From contig JAECYW010000020.1 in assembly GCA_023014335.1 (NCBI GenBank), positions 806,001-870,000 on the forward strand: 64,000 nt of DNA, given 5' to 3'. The stretch is from Galerina marginata. Lineage: Eukaryota; Basidiomycota; Agaricomycetes; Agaricales; Galerinaceae. A program made the translations under genes and the position numbers. The notes below the pieces were generated by a model. The model saw nothing but the letters and a program-made list of their open reading frames with translations. It was not told the DNA's origin and ran no database searches. Numbering within the stretch: position 1 is the stretch's first letter; every line of letters starts with the position of its first letter. This document shows positions 45,476 through 57,710 of the stretch, piece by piece.

Positions 45476-46796
45476 GGATCAACCCTCTTCCTCATCTGCG
45501 TCTCCCCCACCCAAGCCCGAACCTAAATATGCAGATGCACAACCCCTTCGCCCACCCGCGCTCGCCCACCTTTTTCGTCTTCTCCGTGCCTAACACGATC
45601 CAGACTACGCATACGTACTCCTCCACCGCGCACGTCAACTCCCATTCCGGTGCGATGAGGTCCGCTTCATCGTCAGGCTTCGCGCGCAGGGGGTGTATGA
45701 GCTCTCTCCTCTTCCTCTTCCTGGTGCTCGTCCTTACGAACCAGAGGGCGAGGGCGAGGGCGAGCAGTATGTGTTCGGTTTTCCTTCTCTGATGCGGAGG
45801 GGGAAAACGGAGATAACAGGCAGGAGCCTGAGCAACAGCAAGAAGTATGAGTAACTGACGAGGGAAAGGGCAGATAGTATGGGTTCAAACATACCATACC
45901 ACAACGACAGGGCTCAAAACCGCCATTTCTCGTATCGTACTCACATGCCTTAAGCTGAGATCGGAGGTCAAGGAGGCTATTAGATAGGCAGATAGAGGAA
46001 GGTAACTTACAAGGCATGGCTATGATAAACCGTCTGCGACCGCTCCCTAACAGAGGATCAGCAAGAAGCTTCGCAGCTAATAAGCCATCCAACGAACCTT
46101 CAGTGATTATTTGGCCAAAAGTCGGAAGGAACAATAAGAGATGATGGTGGTTGAAGGAAGAGGAACTCAGGAAGGATGAACAACGAAATTAAGTACCGTT
46201 CATGGAACATGGTCATGTGTGTAGGGGTTTGCACGCCGCGCACCAGAATTCACGCGCATGCTCACAGGGTAAAGGCACCGTATTTCAACTCACAGAAATT
46301 ACCCGTATGGTGAAGCGGTATCATCTGAGTTCGAGTCCTGTAAAGGACGAAAAACTACTAAGTCCCCTCCCGGGCCCCTCCGACTTGGAGAATCCCTGTG
46401 AACGCAACTGCACTGCAGGTACTAGCTCTAGCCCGTTTGCTGGGAGACCTGGAAACGATAAGGAAATAATCTGCTGCTGGCCCCAGCAGTCCTATCATTT
46501 CTAGTGAATTCTAGCTGTTCTATGTAATCTACCAGCGTGTTATTTTCCTTCTAGTAGGTGTTTCTCAGACCTGGCTTAGCCCATCGCGCCATCCCGCTGC
46601 CGGTTCGGTTCCCCGCTGTCCTGTCTCTATGATGTAGAGCTCTCTATTTTCTCCTCCTCGACGACTTCAAGTTCCCGCTATCGTTTTTTGTTGGAGTTCA
46701 CGTTGAGTTCACGATCCCGATTCGGGTATTTACTTGTGTTATCATTAGATTCTTTACCATCGCCATGTTCGTTTCTCACCATGTCGTAGCACCCTT
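45476..46796. other. Gap without a supported gene
   Basis: Open frames at 45436-45792 (plus) and 46134-45673 (minus) overlap and are low-complexity. A tRNA-like A box/B box pair near 46310-46340 is too close together for a real tRNA. Confidence 0.4.
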
Positions 46797-47237
46797 ATGA
46801 TACATCGCCCTTTCATACTCCAACATTTTTTACCTTTTCCTGCCAGCGCGCTAATCTCTTTTGTTATCGATTCCACCTTTGGCACGAGGGAGAAGGGAGC
46901 CATGGCCCATGAGACGAAGCATTTCGACTCGAGGGGCCGTATACTTATCTTACCACCGGTGGACCCCTGGGTGGACCCTGGTGGACCTTCAGTACTTACC
47001 TTGCTGCTCATTGAGCGATTCCTCTTGTTCCAAAACTGGTCCATGTCTTCTGGTCTCCATGATCGTTCTATGGCGACAATCTCTCAGGCAATTGATACCT
47101 TGTTACACACAGGTTTGTTGTTTTTATTTGGTCTGACCATATTTACGGTATCGCTACGAGACTCTGTAAAAACCATATATAACGAGGAAACAGAGGTGTC
47201 CCATCCTCAGACCAAATCCTTGTTCAAACTGATATGA
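46797..47237 (+). CDS. Possible small membrane protein (weak)
   Basis: An open frame of 146 codons from ATG 46797 to TGA 47237. The C-terminal third has a hydrophobic segment (LLHTGLLFLFGLTIFTVSL) followed by charged residues, as in a tail-anchored protein. No homologue recognised, no introns. It lies just upstream of the Tnp2 transposase and could be an accessory frame of that element or chance. Confidence 0.3.
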   Translation: MIHRPFILQHFLPFPASALISFVIDSTFGTREKGAMAHETKHFDSRGRILILPPVDPWVDPGGPSVLTLLLIERFLLFQNWSMSSGLHDRSMATISQAIDTLLHTGLLFLFGLTIFTVSLRDSVKTIYNEETEVSHPQTKSLFKLI

Positions 47238-47412
47238 ACACAAGTTCGCATTCCTGATCCACGGGCGAAATGGCTCAAAGCTGACCTACAACTTTTATCT
47301 AGTAACTGACAGACTGTACCAGACTGAGACAAGAAAACGATCAGTTCAACCAGAACGCACGGCGCCTTCTCCTACGAAGGCGAGATTAGAGCTGGTCGCC
47401 AAGCGCCGAGCC

Positions 47413-50400
47413 ATGCTTTTGGCCACTGGCAAGCGAACTACAACTGATGAATTCACCCCTGTCACGGTCCAAGTTTCTCCGAAAGGTGCGTGTCACACCC
47501 AACTCGGAATCAAACTTAACGGTTCTGTTTCAGTGACTAAAATCCAGCTTCCTGCTCAATCTCATCACGAAGCTTCGTTCACACAGCCTCAGCCGTTCGT
47601 GAAGGGCATTGGGATTGGCATCATCCCGCACAGTAAGACCGATTAGCTTGGTTAGATTTACTCTGACTTCTCTAATATGCAGACGATTTCCCTTATGCCA
47701 CCATGAAGGGCCTTGTTGGCGATGCTGAGGAGATTCGTCTCGCCTTTTCAGCTCTTTCAATATCAAGGCCACGTCGCCAGGGATTTCCCCTTGCAGTAGC
47801 TGGTTTAAACGCCCCACCAGAGTTTTATGATACCGGTAGGTTTACTAGAATTTCACGGATCCACGACTACTTGATATTCATATAACTGTAGGCCGATTCT
47901 ATCTTCCTTCGGCGCTTTCAGAAATTGCATCGTCGGCACTGGTCTCTTCCTTCAATGCACTGGCTCAGAACCTCTTCTGCGGCACCCCACTGAAGTCTAC
48001 CGCTGCCACCCTCGCTGGCTTCAAGCAGGTCAGACTCCATACATTGGTAGAAGCCCATGGATTCGGTTGCACTACAGAACTGGACAAGAAGCGTGTTGAA
48101 TCCTCCCCGGCCGATATCCGCACTGTCTACAAGATGTTTGACACCCTTGACCCACACCTCACAGTATATGCCTGCTGTCCCATTCCTACTTGTTGTGCCA
48201 TTTATTCTCCCAAAGAAGGCGAAAGGGGTATTCTTGAATACCCCATACAATGCTCCCAGACCAAATTTGGTCAAACCTGCGGCGAAATGCTAGTAAAAGA
48301 TTGTGCTGTAGCGAACGGAAAGAGCATACCGCGGCCTCTGAAACCTTATTCTTATCACCACTTCAACGATCATGTCGCTGCTATGCTCTCGCGCCCAGGT
48401 ATAGAGGATGCTATCGAATCTTATGGGTTTCGTGGTGGTCTTGAATCTGAACTAACTGACATTATGTCCTCCCAAGCACTCCGTGGGTTCCATGATGCAT
48501 CAGGGAAACCTTTTCTTAGACAAGAGGGTTCTGAAATTCGCCTTGTATGGGCGTTCGCCGCAGACTGGTTTAATCCCCGTTCCAACAAAGCCTCAGGCAA
48601 GGCAGTTTCAACGGGAGTCATGGCAATGATCTGTTTGAATCTTCCCCCAGCTTTGCGATACCTGGAAGAAAACATTTATCTTGCTGGCCTAATTCCTGGT
48701 CCACACGAACCAGCTCTTGACGCTGCTAATCACTTTATCGCTCCCTTGATGCACGATCTCAAGGCATCATACGTGCACGGGGTCTACTATTCGCGTACCT
48801 ACAAATACCCTTCAGGTCGCCCTTCCTTTTCCGCTGTTATACCAGTTATTGCAGACACATTAGCGTCTAAAAAGGTTACAGGCAATTGTGGACATGGTGG
48901 CAAATATTTTTGTTCCCGCTGCCGCCTTCCCCGTACCGAAATTCACAATGTCGACCCTTCCTCGTGGCCTCCAGGACTGACACGGGCAGAGCATGAGGCA
49001 CACGCTGAAACCTGGCGCGCAGCCCCTAACAAGTCCAAGCAGGAGTCCCTTGTAAAAGCACACGGCATTCGTTGGTCTGCTCTTCTCCTTCTTCCTTACT
49101 GGCAACCAAGTGACTGGTCAATCACAGAAGGAGTACATGTCCTTCTCCTTGGAGTCACTGCAAGGCACTGCCGCGATCTTTTAGGGTTGAATTTTGGTGA
49201 TCTTCCCCAAGAAGATGATGACGAACCCCCCTCTATTAAAAGTATGGAACGTGCAAGAAAGGTATTAGACAAAAGATCCCCTAGCCAGCTCCACAAGTTG
49301 AAGGTGGATGCGCTCAAGCAATTGTGCATAGAAAGAAGTATTGCAATCCCCCCTCGCAAAAATGGCAGGCGATCCAAGAAGAAATACATCGCAGCTTTGC
49401 TGGTGAGCCCTTTATCTCTTTCGTGTTAATGACAACAAACACTAAACATTATTTTAGGGCGACTCTTTCTCTCCAGACACTGATATCCAAGCCGACGGTG
49501 GTGATTTCGGCCTTGGAATGCTTTTTGATGGTCGTGCAGCAGTGCCCGCTTCGCATATATCACCTACTCCAGGAAGACAATCAGGGGACATCGATTCAGT
49601 TTCCCCAGCTCCCGAGGTCATTACACAACAGACCTTGACAGCAATACGTGAACATATTCAGGCTACTTTACGCCCAGATTGGCAGGCCCACCTTCCAGAT
49701 GACTTTGGCTCTCCGTCGCACGGAAAACTCAAAGCGGACCAATGGAGAACCGCATTGGAGTTCGATATCCCAGTGTCGTTGATCCAGGTACTCGCAAACC
49801 ACAAGTCCACAGGAAATGTTGCAGAAGATGCTCGTCTGCATAAGATCGTTGGACACACGCTCGATCTTGCCATGGCACTAGCGTGGGGTCTCTCACGACG
49901 CACCTCTCGATTCCACGCCAAAAAGTATAGCTTCTACATGCAGCGCTACTTAAACAGCATCCAGGAATTGTTTCCAGATTACAGTCTCAAACCCAACCAC
50001 CATTACGCTCTTCATATCACCGACATTCTCCTTCTATTTGGGCCCTTGCATGGAACTTGGGCCTTTTCGTTGGAACGATTGATTGGTAGATTGCAGAATT
50101 TAAATACAAATTCCAAGATAGGTCAGCCGATTTTCGCTGCGATCATCTCAGGTCATTCACCTGATTTTCCTGTTAGGGGACATGGAAAACACAGCTATGC
50201 ACATGTTCTGCAGGCGATCCAACTTCATCCGTCTGATGGAATCTGAAGATTGTCCGCCTTCTCTTGTAGAGGCGTGGTCCATCTTTCGTAGTCGCCTAAA
50301 CCTTGGTGATTTGGACCGCGGGTTACCACAACCAAAAGCGTCGACTGAGAATGGGATGTGCTCTGGACCCGCCCAGAACAGACTAGACTCTGATATTCAG

Positions 50401-50865
50401 CAGAGGTTTGAGTTGATCTTTCGCCCTCAATATAACACTGGTCCTAGAGTTCATTTTAACGCCGAGACAGCAGAATGCTTCCGATCCTATGAGCGTCAAA
50501 GCGTCCGCTACACCGGCCTTCAAACCTCGGAGAAACACAGTCTTATTTACTTTTCCAGGGCTCCTGGTCTTGAGTCAAATGATGGAGCAAATTTATTCCC
50601 GGGGCAAATCCGCCAAATTTTCCGTCATAGCCACATGGTCTCCGGAAGGCTCCTTACTGACATTTTCGTCGCCATCCACCCATACGTTCCTGTTATACTG
50701 GCTCAAGATCCCTTTGCACCTTTTGTTGATTTTCGAGCTGCAATATTCCACCTAGACCCGTCCCCCGCGGTAGAAGTCATTAGAGCATCGCAGATCCACT
50801 GCCATGCAAACCAGCGGCCCTGGAATAAGTCGTCTGTTGTCATGCGAGCTATTGATAGGGTGTGA
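47413..50865 (+). CDS. Tnp2-family (CACTA/EnSpm) transposase, apparently intact
   Basis: Six exons with matching phases: 47413-47485, 47534-47632, 47683-47835, 47892-49402, 49458-50121 and 50177-50865 (about 1062 aa). Introns are 48-56 bp. The start is the first plausible ATG; the frame stays open upstream, so it could begin earlier. Exon 4 carries the Tnp2 core: YHHFNDHVAAMLSRPGIEDA, LVWAFAADWFNPRSNKASGK, GVMAMICLNLPPALRYLEEN, AGLIPGPHEPALDAANHFIA, and CGHGGKYFCSRCRLPRTEIH with a CxxC. LHKLKVDALKQLCIERSI near its end looks SAP-like and may bind DNA. Exon 5 has the C-terminal SLERLIGRLQNLNTNSKIGD. No stop or frameshift. It should cut and move its own element in the nucleus. I did not find terminal inverted repeats. 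A scrap of a related copy is at 5055. Confidence 0.85.
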
Positions 50866-51833
50866 TTCGTCTTTCTTCTTAATTTACCCAGTCTAATTTG
50901 CTTGCAGGAATATTAAACATCTCGTGTCAGGGATGACTGCGTGGTCTCTTCATTGTAACTAGATGCGCCTGACAGTTGTGCTCGTCGACATACTAACACC
51001 CGTATGGCCATTTGAATAAACCTCCCGTCTTGTTAAGATTGTTAAGATTTGATATCTATCTACGTCTACATGAGACTCAGGTTACGCTAAAAAGGCAACC
51101 TCGATAGACCAAAGTTTGCTAGTACTGGGTGCATCAAAAACCTCGTGGGAAAAGCTACCGGTCTGCAGGTGGTTGAAATGTGTCTACGTAAATGGGCTCG
51201 AGATGGTTCAGGTGGGAGTGTGGCAATGACGAGGGAAGAGGTGGATATGAATGGATGGCAGTTGGTAGTGAGGATAGGAACATAGTCCGTGCTTCAGAAA
51301 GGACGGAGGAAAAACAAGGCAGATTATCAAGGTTGTTGTTCTGGGCGGTGGTTGAAGGTGTTTGGGTTTGGAGGTAAAGTAGCTAGGCACGATGAACAGC
51401 TTGTAGAGATGATAACTGGCGTGAAAGTGTATCCAACTGGTCTTGTAGTAGCGTAAGGAGCTTTGTTTGTCGTTTTGTCGCAGCTATATGTTTTCGGCTC
51501 AAGCGAAGGCGGGCACAGGCAGCGTTAGTGGTGGGTAGACGGATGAGGTTTGGAAATATTTTGAATTGACGGAGGGGCTTGAGCCGTCTGAGCATGTCTG
51601 GCGAGATGAGCATGGGAGGTCGAGGTTTGAAGGGGGGTATGAGGGACATGGTATGGTTAACGAAATTTTCGGTGATGGTTGATGGTTCGAGTTGGTGTTT
51701 GGACGAAACCTCGCTGGCCTAGACCGAGCGGTACTGAGCTTGATGTAGCTTACGACGACTCTCGAGGGCTCGAAGCTCGAAGGTGGCCGGAACAGCGACG
51801 ACGACACACCAACGACCGGGGGGATGGTGGTGG

Positions 51834-51865
<32 letters not shown>

Positions 51866-52378
51866 CTCCACATTGCCGTTGGGCTTTCACAGCTAACGGC
51901 GAGTCGATAGACAGGCTGAAAAAATTGCTTTCGATGACGAAAAGCGCAGAACAGGGACCATGAAAGTGCTAGGCCTGAGGAAATAGGCAGCGAAAACAAA
52001 AGCCAAACGGCATCAGGATAGCGGCTGCGATGGGCCCTCAACAATAACGCACAGGAAGAATATCCAAACTTTCGATAATAAAAAAACCAAAGAGACCCAA
52101 CAGAAACCGCGACAGTAGGAGGGACGGTCAAAGTTGAGCTGCAGCTGCAGTTTTGTGATTCAATTGTCACACCGCGTGAAAAAGACGCTGCATTTAGTGT
52201 ACAATAGTGATTACGAAAGCGAGCTCGACCAGTCGAACTCACTTGTGTAAGCTGGTCACATGGTTGATTTTAAAATGTTGAAGTTCATTGTTGAAGCTTC
52301 ATAAAGTTCCTGTTCATTTCATTCGCATTTTATAGAGTTGATCTTCATCCGTCGAGTTTGTCCACTATATTCTAACCT
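50866..52378. other. Gap; microsatellite and LTR-like edge
   Basis: No supported gene. The minus-strand frame 52242-51499 contains a poly-Thr run encoded by the microsatellite below and has no splice support. At 52205-52250 lies the third copy of the short dispersed repeat (GCGAGCTCGACCAGTCGAAC). The last 130 bp are the likely promoter of the JmjC-like gene. Confidence 0.45.
51828..51867 (+). repeat. (GTT)n microsatellite
   Basis: About 12 GTT/TTG triplets after GGTGG. Also read as (AAC)n on the minus strand. Confidence 0.95.
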
Positions 52379-55300
52379 ATGTCAAGTGAATTTCAGCCAC
52401 GTCGTGTTTCCTACGACCCAGACCTTCGTATGTACTTTGTCTGCATCTCCGACTTTTCCATGCTGAATGTGAATATAGCGACGTCTCATCGACGCCTCTA
52501 CTCGACCATCTTGGCTGAGTTTTCCTGGTATTCGCAGTCTTTGATATTGAAACCGGAATCGATTTTGGCTTATTCGGACAAGTTACCTGATTTCAGGGCA
52601 AGTTCTTCATTTTTGGAGTAGGTTTGTCATTATTGAACTCAAACAATGAACAGTCATTCCTCTCTTTGTTACATGCCTTCGAGGACGCGATACTTCACTT
52701 TGACGGTGATTCACGCACAAAGGATATTCTAGGATTGCTGGGCGTGAACGCCATCACACCCACGGAGCTAGAACAGAGCGGGTTCGTTGTAGTTTCGCAT
52801 CAAGCGACGCTGAGCGTTTATGATTTTCAAAAATTATGCTCTGTGTTGTGCGCATACCGATTTTTTGAAATCATTTCCCTCCGTGCGCAATGTATTCCAC
52901 GAATCCCTATTTCCTCCCCCACGGCATGTATGTTTTTGCCAGGCCCACAGAGTACAAAGGTTGGCCTTGATGTGAGTGTGTGATTCATGCTATACCTCAT
53001 TTCTGATCATTTTCTAGGGATTTTCTCGTTTACAAGACTGGCCGGAGCTAGCGACGAAGTTTAAGAAAATAGTGCAAAAAGCGACCGACGGCAGTTCGCA
53101 GTCTCGTACTTTTTCCAATCCGATACTTTCCTTGATGCATATGGCTGCTAGGAACAACGCCGCAACGAATTATCTCGCGATCGAAGAGAACTTTCTTCTT
53201 GCTGCTATTCACGTGGCCGCGATGAAGGACATTCCATTCAGTGAAGGAGCCTTACCAGATCTTCCTGCAAATATGCCTGCTGTGCCACCTGGGTGAGCCC
53301 TTTTGTTCCCTTCTTCAATGTCGATTAGTGCCAATCCAAGTAGTGGTTTTCAAGATCAAGAATCTTACGAGCGCTTTGAAATCGAGTACAACTCATTTCT
53401 CGAGAAATATCGAACAGAAGGATGCCCTTCCTCACCCGCCAATGCCGGTTTTTGCTCGCCATTCCAGCTTGCCGCCCTGATATCGCCTCTTTACCTTTTA
53501 GTGACCTTACGGTTGTCGACGAGATCCTTTCACCGGAGAACCGTTATCGATTTGGCTGCCAGGCTGGGTCCCCATAAACCCCCTCGAGTCTTGGCCGTTG
53601 AAAGTGCCATATGGACTGCCATTTTTACTCTTGCTGAAGGTCGCATCCCGGTTTCCACCGTGCTACATAATTTAGCAACGAAGTCATTGCCTTCGACCGA
53701 TATCGATTCAGCGTCGATTTGTAACGCTGATAAACAGTGGTTTGTTCCTGCAATGCGTATGTTCTTTTTGTATCCTTGTTAAAATTGATCTTTCGTCTAA
53801 TGATACAAAAATGCTCATAGCAATGCAATATACCCCTTCTGCATCTCTCTCCCAACTGTCTTGTCCATCGCATATCATTGGTCCTTCCCCGCCACCCATA
53901 CCTATCGAGTCCAGGTCGCTTCCATTATATGAATGGTTTACTATCACTGGCGCCCAGTCGTCATCGCCGTCTGCGTACCCTTTCATTGACCCTACCCTCC
54001 CATCTTTGCTTGCGCCACCCATGGGCCCGATGGCAACCATGACGTTATCTCATTCCAATTCTAGTACTCGCAATGCTCAGCACCAACGATTATTACTTCC
54101 ATCATCGTCCGTGCATGTATTTCCTACACTACCTTCGGTGCAATCCGAAATACTGCCCATTCAACATATCTCGGAACCTTTTACCACTCAAAGCAGCTTT
54201 CCACCGCCGCATCGTTCATCATCCTGGCCAACTAGGTCTCACTCAGAAAGCACCTTGGACAACAGGGAGAGTAACCGCGAGCCTGATGATATTCAAACAG
54301 CTGCCCATATTCATGGCGTAGGCGACAGGCCTGCTACATATACTGAGTCTACTGAGTCCAATTCCACGGAAAGTGAATCTGTTATTCCTCGATCCACTGC
54401 TATAGATTCAGATGCCCACCATTGCAACAGTTTTTTTGTGAACGCATTAATGAAAACCATCAATACATCTCTTGCCGGTGCATCTCCAGAAACCGACTTG
54501 CTTCAACACGCTGAGAATCCTCTCCAACTCACGTTGCAGCCTGGCGCCTTGGCCTCCTTTCATGACTTACCCAATGTTGACTTCAACCTTAACAACAATT
54601 CGGTGGACGCTGATTCAGACAGGAACTTGGATGGCATGGAGGTCAACCACGATGAGCCTGCCGGTGTTCAAGTTGCCGATGCTCAACATGGTGAAGACGA
54701 CGGGCCTGTGACACACAGACACGATGAGTCCGATTCCATGGAAACTGATTCTGAAGGACTTGGTACCCCTCAACCCACTGTTCACGATCCAGACTATGGC
54801 CGGTTGAACGGGAGTTCCACAGGAAATGATTCCGATCCAGCCGAATCGAGCTCCAATGCTGATTTAGACGAAAGCTCTGACTATGACATGTCGAGTGAAA
54901 AAATAACCGCGACGATCTCGCAAGGTGAGTTTCTTTCTTGACGTCTAAACATTGTAATTTCATGTTCATATTCATAAGGCGGCGCGTCGGATGACATGGA
55001 GGCCGAACGCGATGAGCCTGCTGGTGTTCAAGCTGCCGATGCTCAATATGGTGAAGGCGACGGGCGTGTTACACAGAACGAGTCCGATTCCATGACTGAT
55101 TCTGAAGGGCATGATGCTCTTCAACCCACCGTTCACGATTCAGACTATGGCCAGCTGAACGGGAGTTCCACAGGAAACGATTCCGATCTAACGGAATCGA
55201 GCTCCAATGCTGATTCAGACGAAAGCTCTGACTATGACATGTCGAGTGAAAAAATAACCGCGACGATCGCGCAAGGTGAGTTTCTTTCTTGCTGTCTAAA

Positions 55301-57710
55301 TATTGTAATTTCATGTTCATATTTACAAGACGGTGCCATTTTCACAGAGTCTTTGGAGACTCCCAGAACTTCTACACGGCCGAGTGGTGACGACCTCGAC
55401 TCGACAGAAATAACTCGATCTTCAGGTGCCGGAGATACAGACCCTTCCATCAAGCTTCATCGCTCATCCCCCCCCGTCTTTCCAAGAGGGCTGGGGTCCA
55501 AAGAAATTCCCATCGATGTGGACACGGTCGCTTCCTTATTTGAGTCAATAGTGATAAGGGAATTTGTATGGACTTATATCCTTCAATTTGCGTATGCTGA
55601 TAATTTCCTTACAGGTGAAAGAGGAAGAGCCATCCATTTCTCTTGAGGCAACTCCGCTGATCAAAGGGTCTCAATCTTACACCATTTTTGATGCGAGAGG
55701 TATATCCAAAACACTCATTCCGAGTTTTCATGTGAGTTACAAGAAATGCAATTCTTTCTGTTATTAAATTTCTTGGTCAAGTTCCAAGTTTATCACGATC
55801 GATTTGGTCAATTTTTTGAACGTGCCAAAGTGTTGTATGACAAGCGTACGGGTCGACCCCTTCATATCGCACGGCCACGCGATTCCGTTATCAAGTCATT
55901 CACCTACAAAAAATGGAACGCACTAACAGCAGTCCAAATGCAACAAGAAATGAGCAAGAAGAACATTGTTGTCACAGGATGGCCTTTAGAGGCAAAAATA
56001 TCTTTTGATCAGGACGGTCTGAGAAAGGTTGCTGGCACACAGTCACGCCAGATTTCTATCAACGGTAATATAGATATCATCAATTTTTGCTGTGACCATT
56101 CACTGATCTCACTTATGTTTGTTTTGCAGATTATTCTATCAATCCTTCAGACGACAATTGCGGACCAACAGTCGTGAGTGGACATGTGCGAGACATGTGG
56201 GACAATCGCAAAGCGTCCGGGAAAATCCTTAATGCTTTGAAGCTTCCATTGTACAATGGCAACATGGAGCTCACTAAATATGCGAGTGACCTTCACGCTT
56301 GGGGTGTTACTCGTGGCCATCATCACATTGACCATGCATCTCCATATCCAACCGAACACATGCGATGGGCGCTTCTCAGCCATGAAAATGCAATAACCTT
56401 TTTAAATGTCGATTGTGAAGGTTTAAGCACCGAGGTTTTGGTGACCGATGGCGGAAAGGCGTGGGGGTTCCTTCGTGAACGTCATGGCAATCCTCTGTCT
56501 TCTATCAACTTTTTCCTGAAGAAAACCTTTTGCCTTAACGAAGTCATGCCATCGTCGGATTATGATTTTGAGATTGTCGCTCTGGAACCTCATGACAAAC
56601 TGTAAGTTGATATTGTTACACCCTATTAACTTTATGATTAAATATCTTCGTAAAGCTTTATGATGCCTTGCCAACCTTATTTTGAATACAGTTATGCTGA
56701 TACGATATGCCTCGGAGGGCATTCTCTTCTCACTCACCACATGCAAGCAACACTTCGAGGTTTAATCCACACCTTCGTTTTGCACCAATTCCTGACGAAC
56801 ACTTCACATCCCACTCGCGTTCTGTTGCGGCGCATGATCCTCTTTTATCACCTGGGGTTGATCGAAGATGACATTCCTGAATCTGGTACGCCTTCTGTCT
56901 TTCCCGTCATTTTTTTTCTTACATTTATAAAACAGACTCTGCTGCGTCCCATTTACCCGACATCAACGACATCGATGGTCTGATGAATTTACTGTCAGCT
57001 TGTGTGCTGGTTATCTTGGGGAACGTCCTTGATTTTAGGACTTATCGAGCGCCCAGTCAAGAAGAGTTTACCGAAGCGGACAAGAATCAGAAAATTCTGA
57101 TCGACAGTGAAATCAACGCCATTCCTGTTAGCGAAAGACTCGCTATTTGCTATGCTCGTGGAGTGGCATTGCATCTTATCAACTGGATTCGCAAGTGCGC
57201 TGTGATCACCGGTCCTGAAGGTGCTACTATCAGCGACTTGCCTTCACGCTATTTTGTCCAGATCGCTCAAGTCTTGATCAAGTACAAAGAAAATGCAAAT
57301 GACTCGAAACCTGACTTGAAGGCGAGTTGCACACTGGAAATGCTCATGAGGCAGATCAGCAACATTGTCGAGCTTGATTCTCAGATCTCCTCTCTGTGGT
57401 CAGAACGACACTCGGTACCTTCCGATTCACTCGAACTTGCGAATCAAGATCAATATTCGGTCCAGTGGCTCCCTGGTGCCAAACGCGAGTGGTTAAGCAT
57501 TCCACATGGTGTGTTTTGATTCGAGAATATGTTATGCTAACTTACGACGTGCCTTCAGATTTTTTTCGAGATGGTATTACGGGGTTAGATTCATGCTACT
57601 TTCGTGCCCAAAAGGAACGTCAAATTTTGGAATCATCAGTGGTCATTCCCCATTTAGAGGCAAATTCCTCTGCAAGTCGACATTTTTCCAAGCGCACTAG
57701 ATTAGGCTGA
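52379..57710 (+). CDS. JmjC/cupin-like basidiomycete protein, 14 exons
   Basis: A phase-consistent model from ATG 52379 to TGA 57710: 52379-52427, 52479-52597, 52654-52971, 53018-53292, 53341-53756, 53821-54924, 54979-55275, 55330-55565, 55615-55731, 55782-56064, 56130-56601, 56656-56885, 56936-57508, 57559-57710 (about 1546 aa). The second intron uses GC (GCAAGT) as donor. Residues about 390-940 are a Ser/Thr/Asp/Pro-rich, probably disordered linker containing an exon duplication. The C-terminal third has the mushroom JmjC/cupin-like layout: HHHID (about residue 1135), GLSTEVLVTDGGKAWGFL, DKLFMMPCQPYFEYSYADTI then CLGGHSLLTHHMQATLRGLI. In relatives I recall RPNTPH at the MPCQPY position, so a metal-binding His may be replaced by Tyr. 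Fe(II)/2-oxoglutarate chemistry is a family-based guess. No stop or frameshift found. The frame in exon 5 (53440-53600) is the least certain part. Confidence 0.75.
54633..55329 (+). repeat. Tandem duplication of an exon plus its intron
   Basis: 54633-54978 and 54991-55329 are about 85-90 percent alike, including both the coding part (shared DEPAGVQ, PTVHD, LNGSSTGNDSD, ESSSNAD, SSDYDMSSEKITATI) and the following intron (GTGAGTTTCTTTCTTG... and ATTTCATGTTCATATT in both). The second unit became a complete 297-bp exon, a multiple of three, so the reading frame is kept and 99 residues are added. A short extra stretch (ETDSEG versus TDSEG, HRHDESD versus NESD) marks small in-frame indels since the event. 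Confidence 0.95.

Noticed and set aside
46300..46345. tRNA-like A box (TGGTGAAGCGG) followed by a TTCGAGTCC B box
   Set aside because: The two boxes are almost adjacent, leaving no room for an anticodon arm, and the acceptor stem does not pair.
51499..52242. 247-codon minus-strand frame with a poly-Thr run
   Set aside because: The run is the (GTT)n microsatellite, the ATG is doubtful and the frame crosses a dispersed repeat.
47413..57710. Tnp2 transposase and JmjC-like gene as parts of one transposon with cargo
   Set aside because: Same strand and neighbours, but I found no shared terminal repeats enclosing both, and an unrelated short repeat lies between them.
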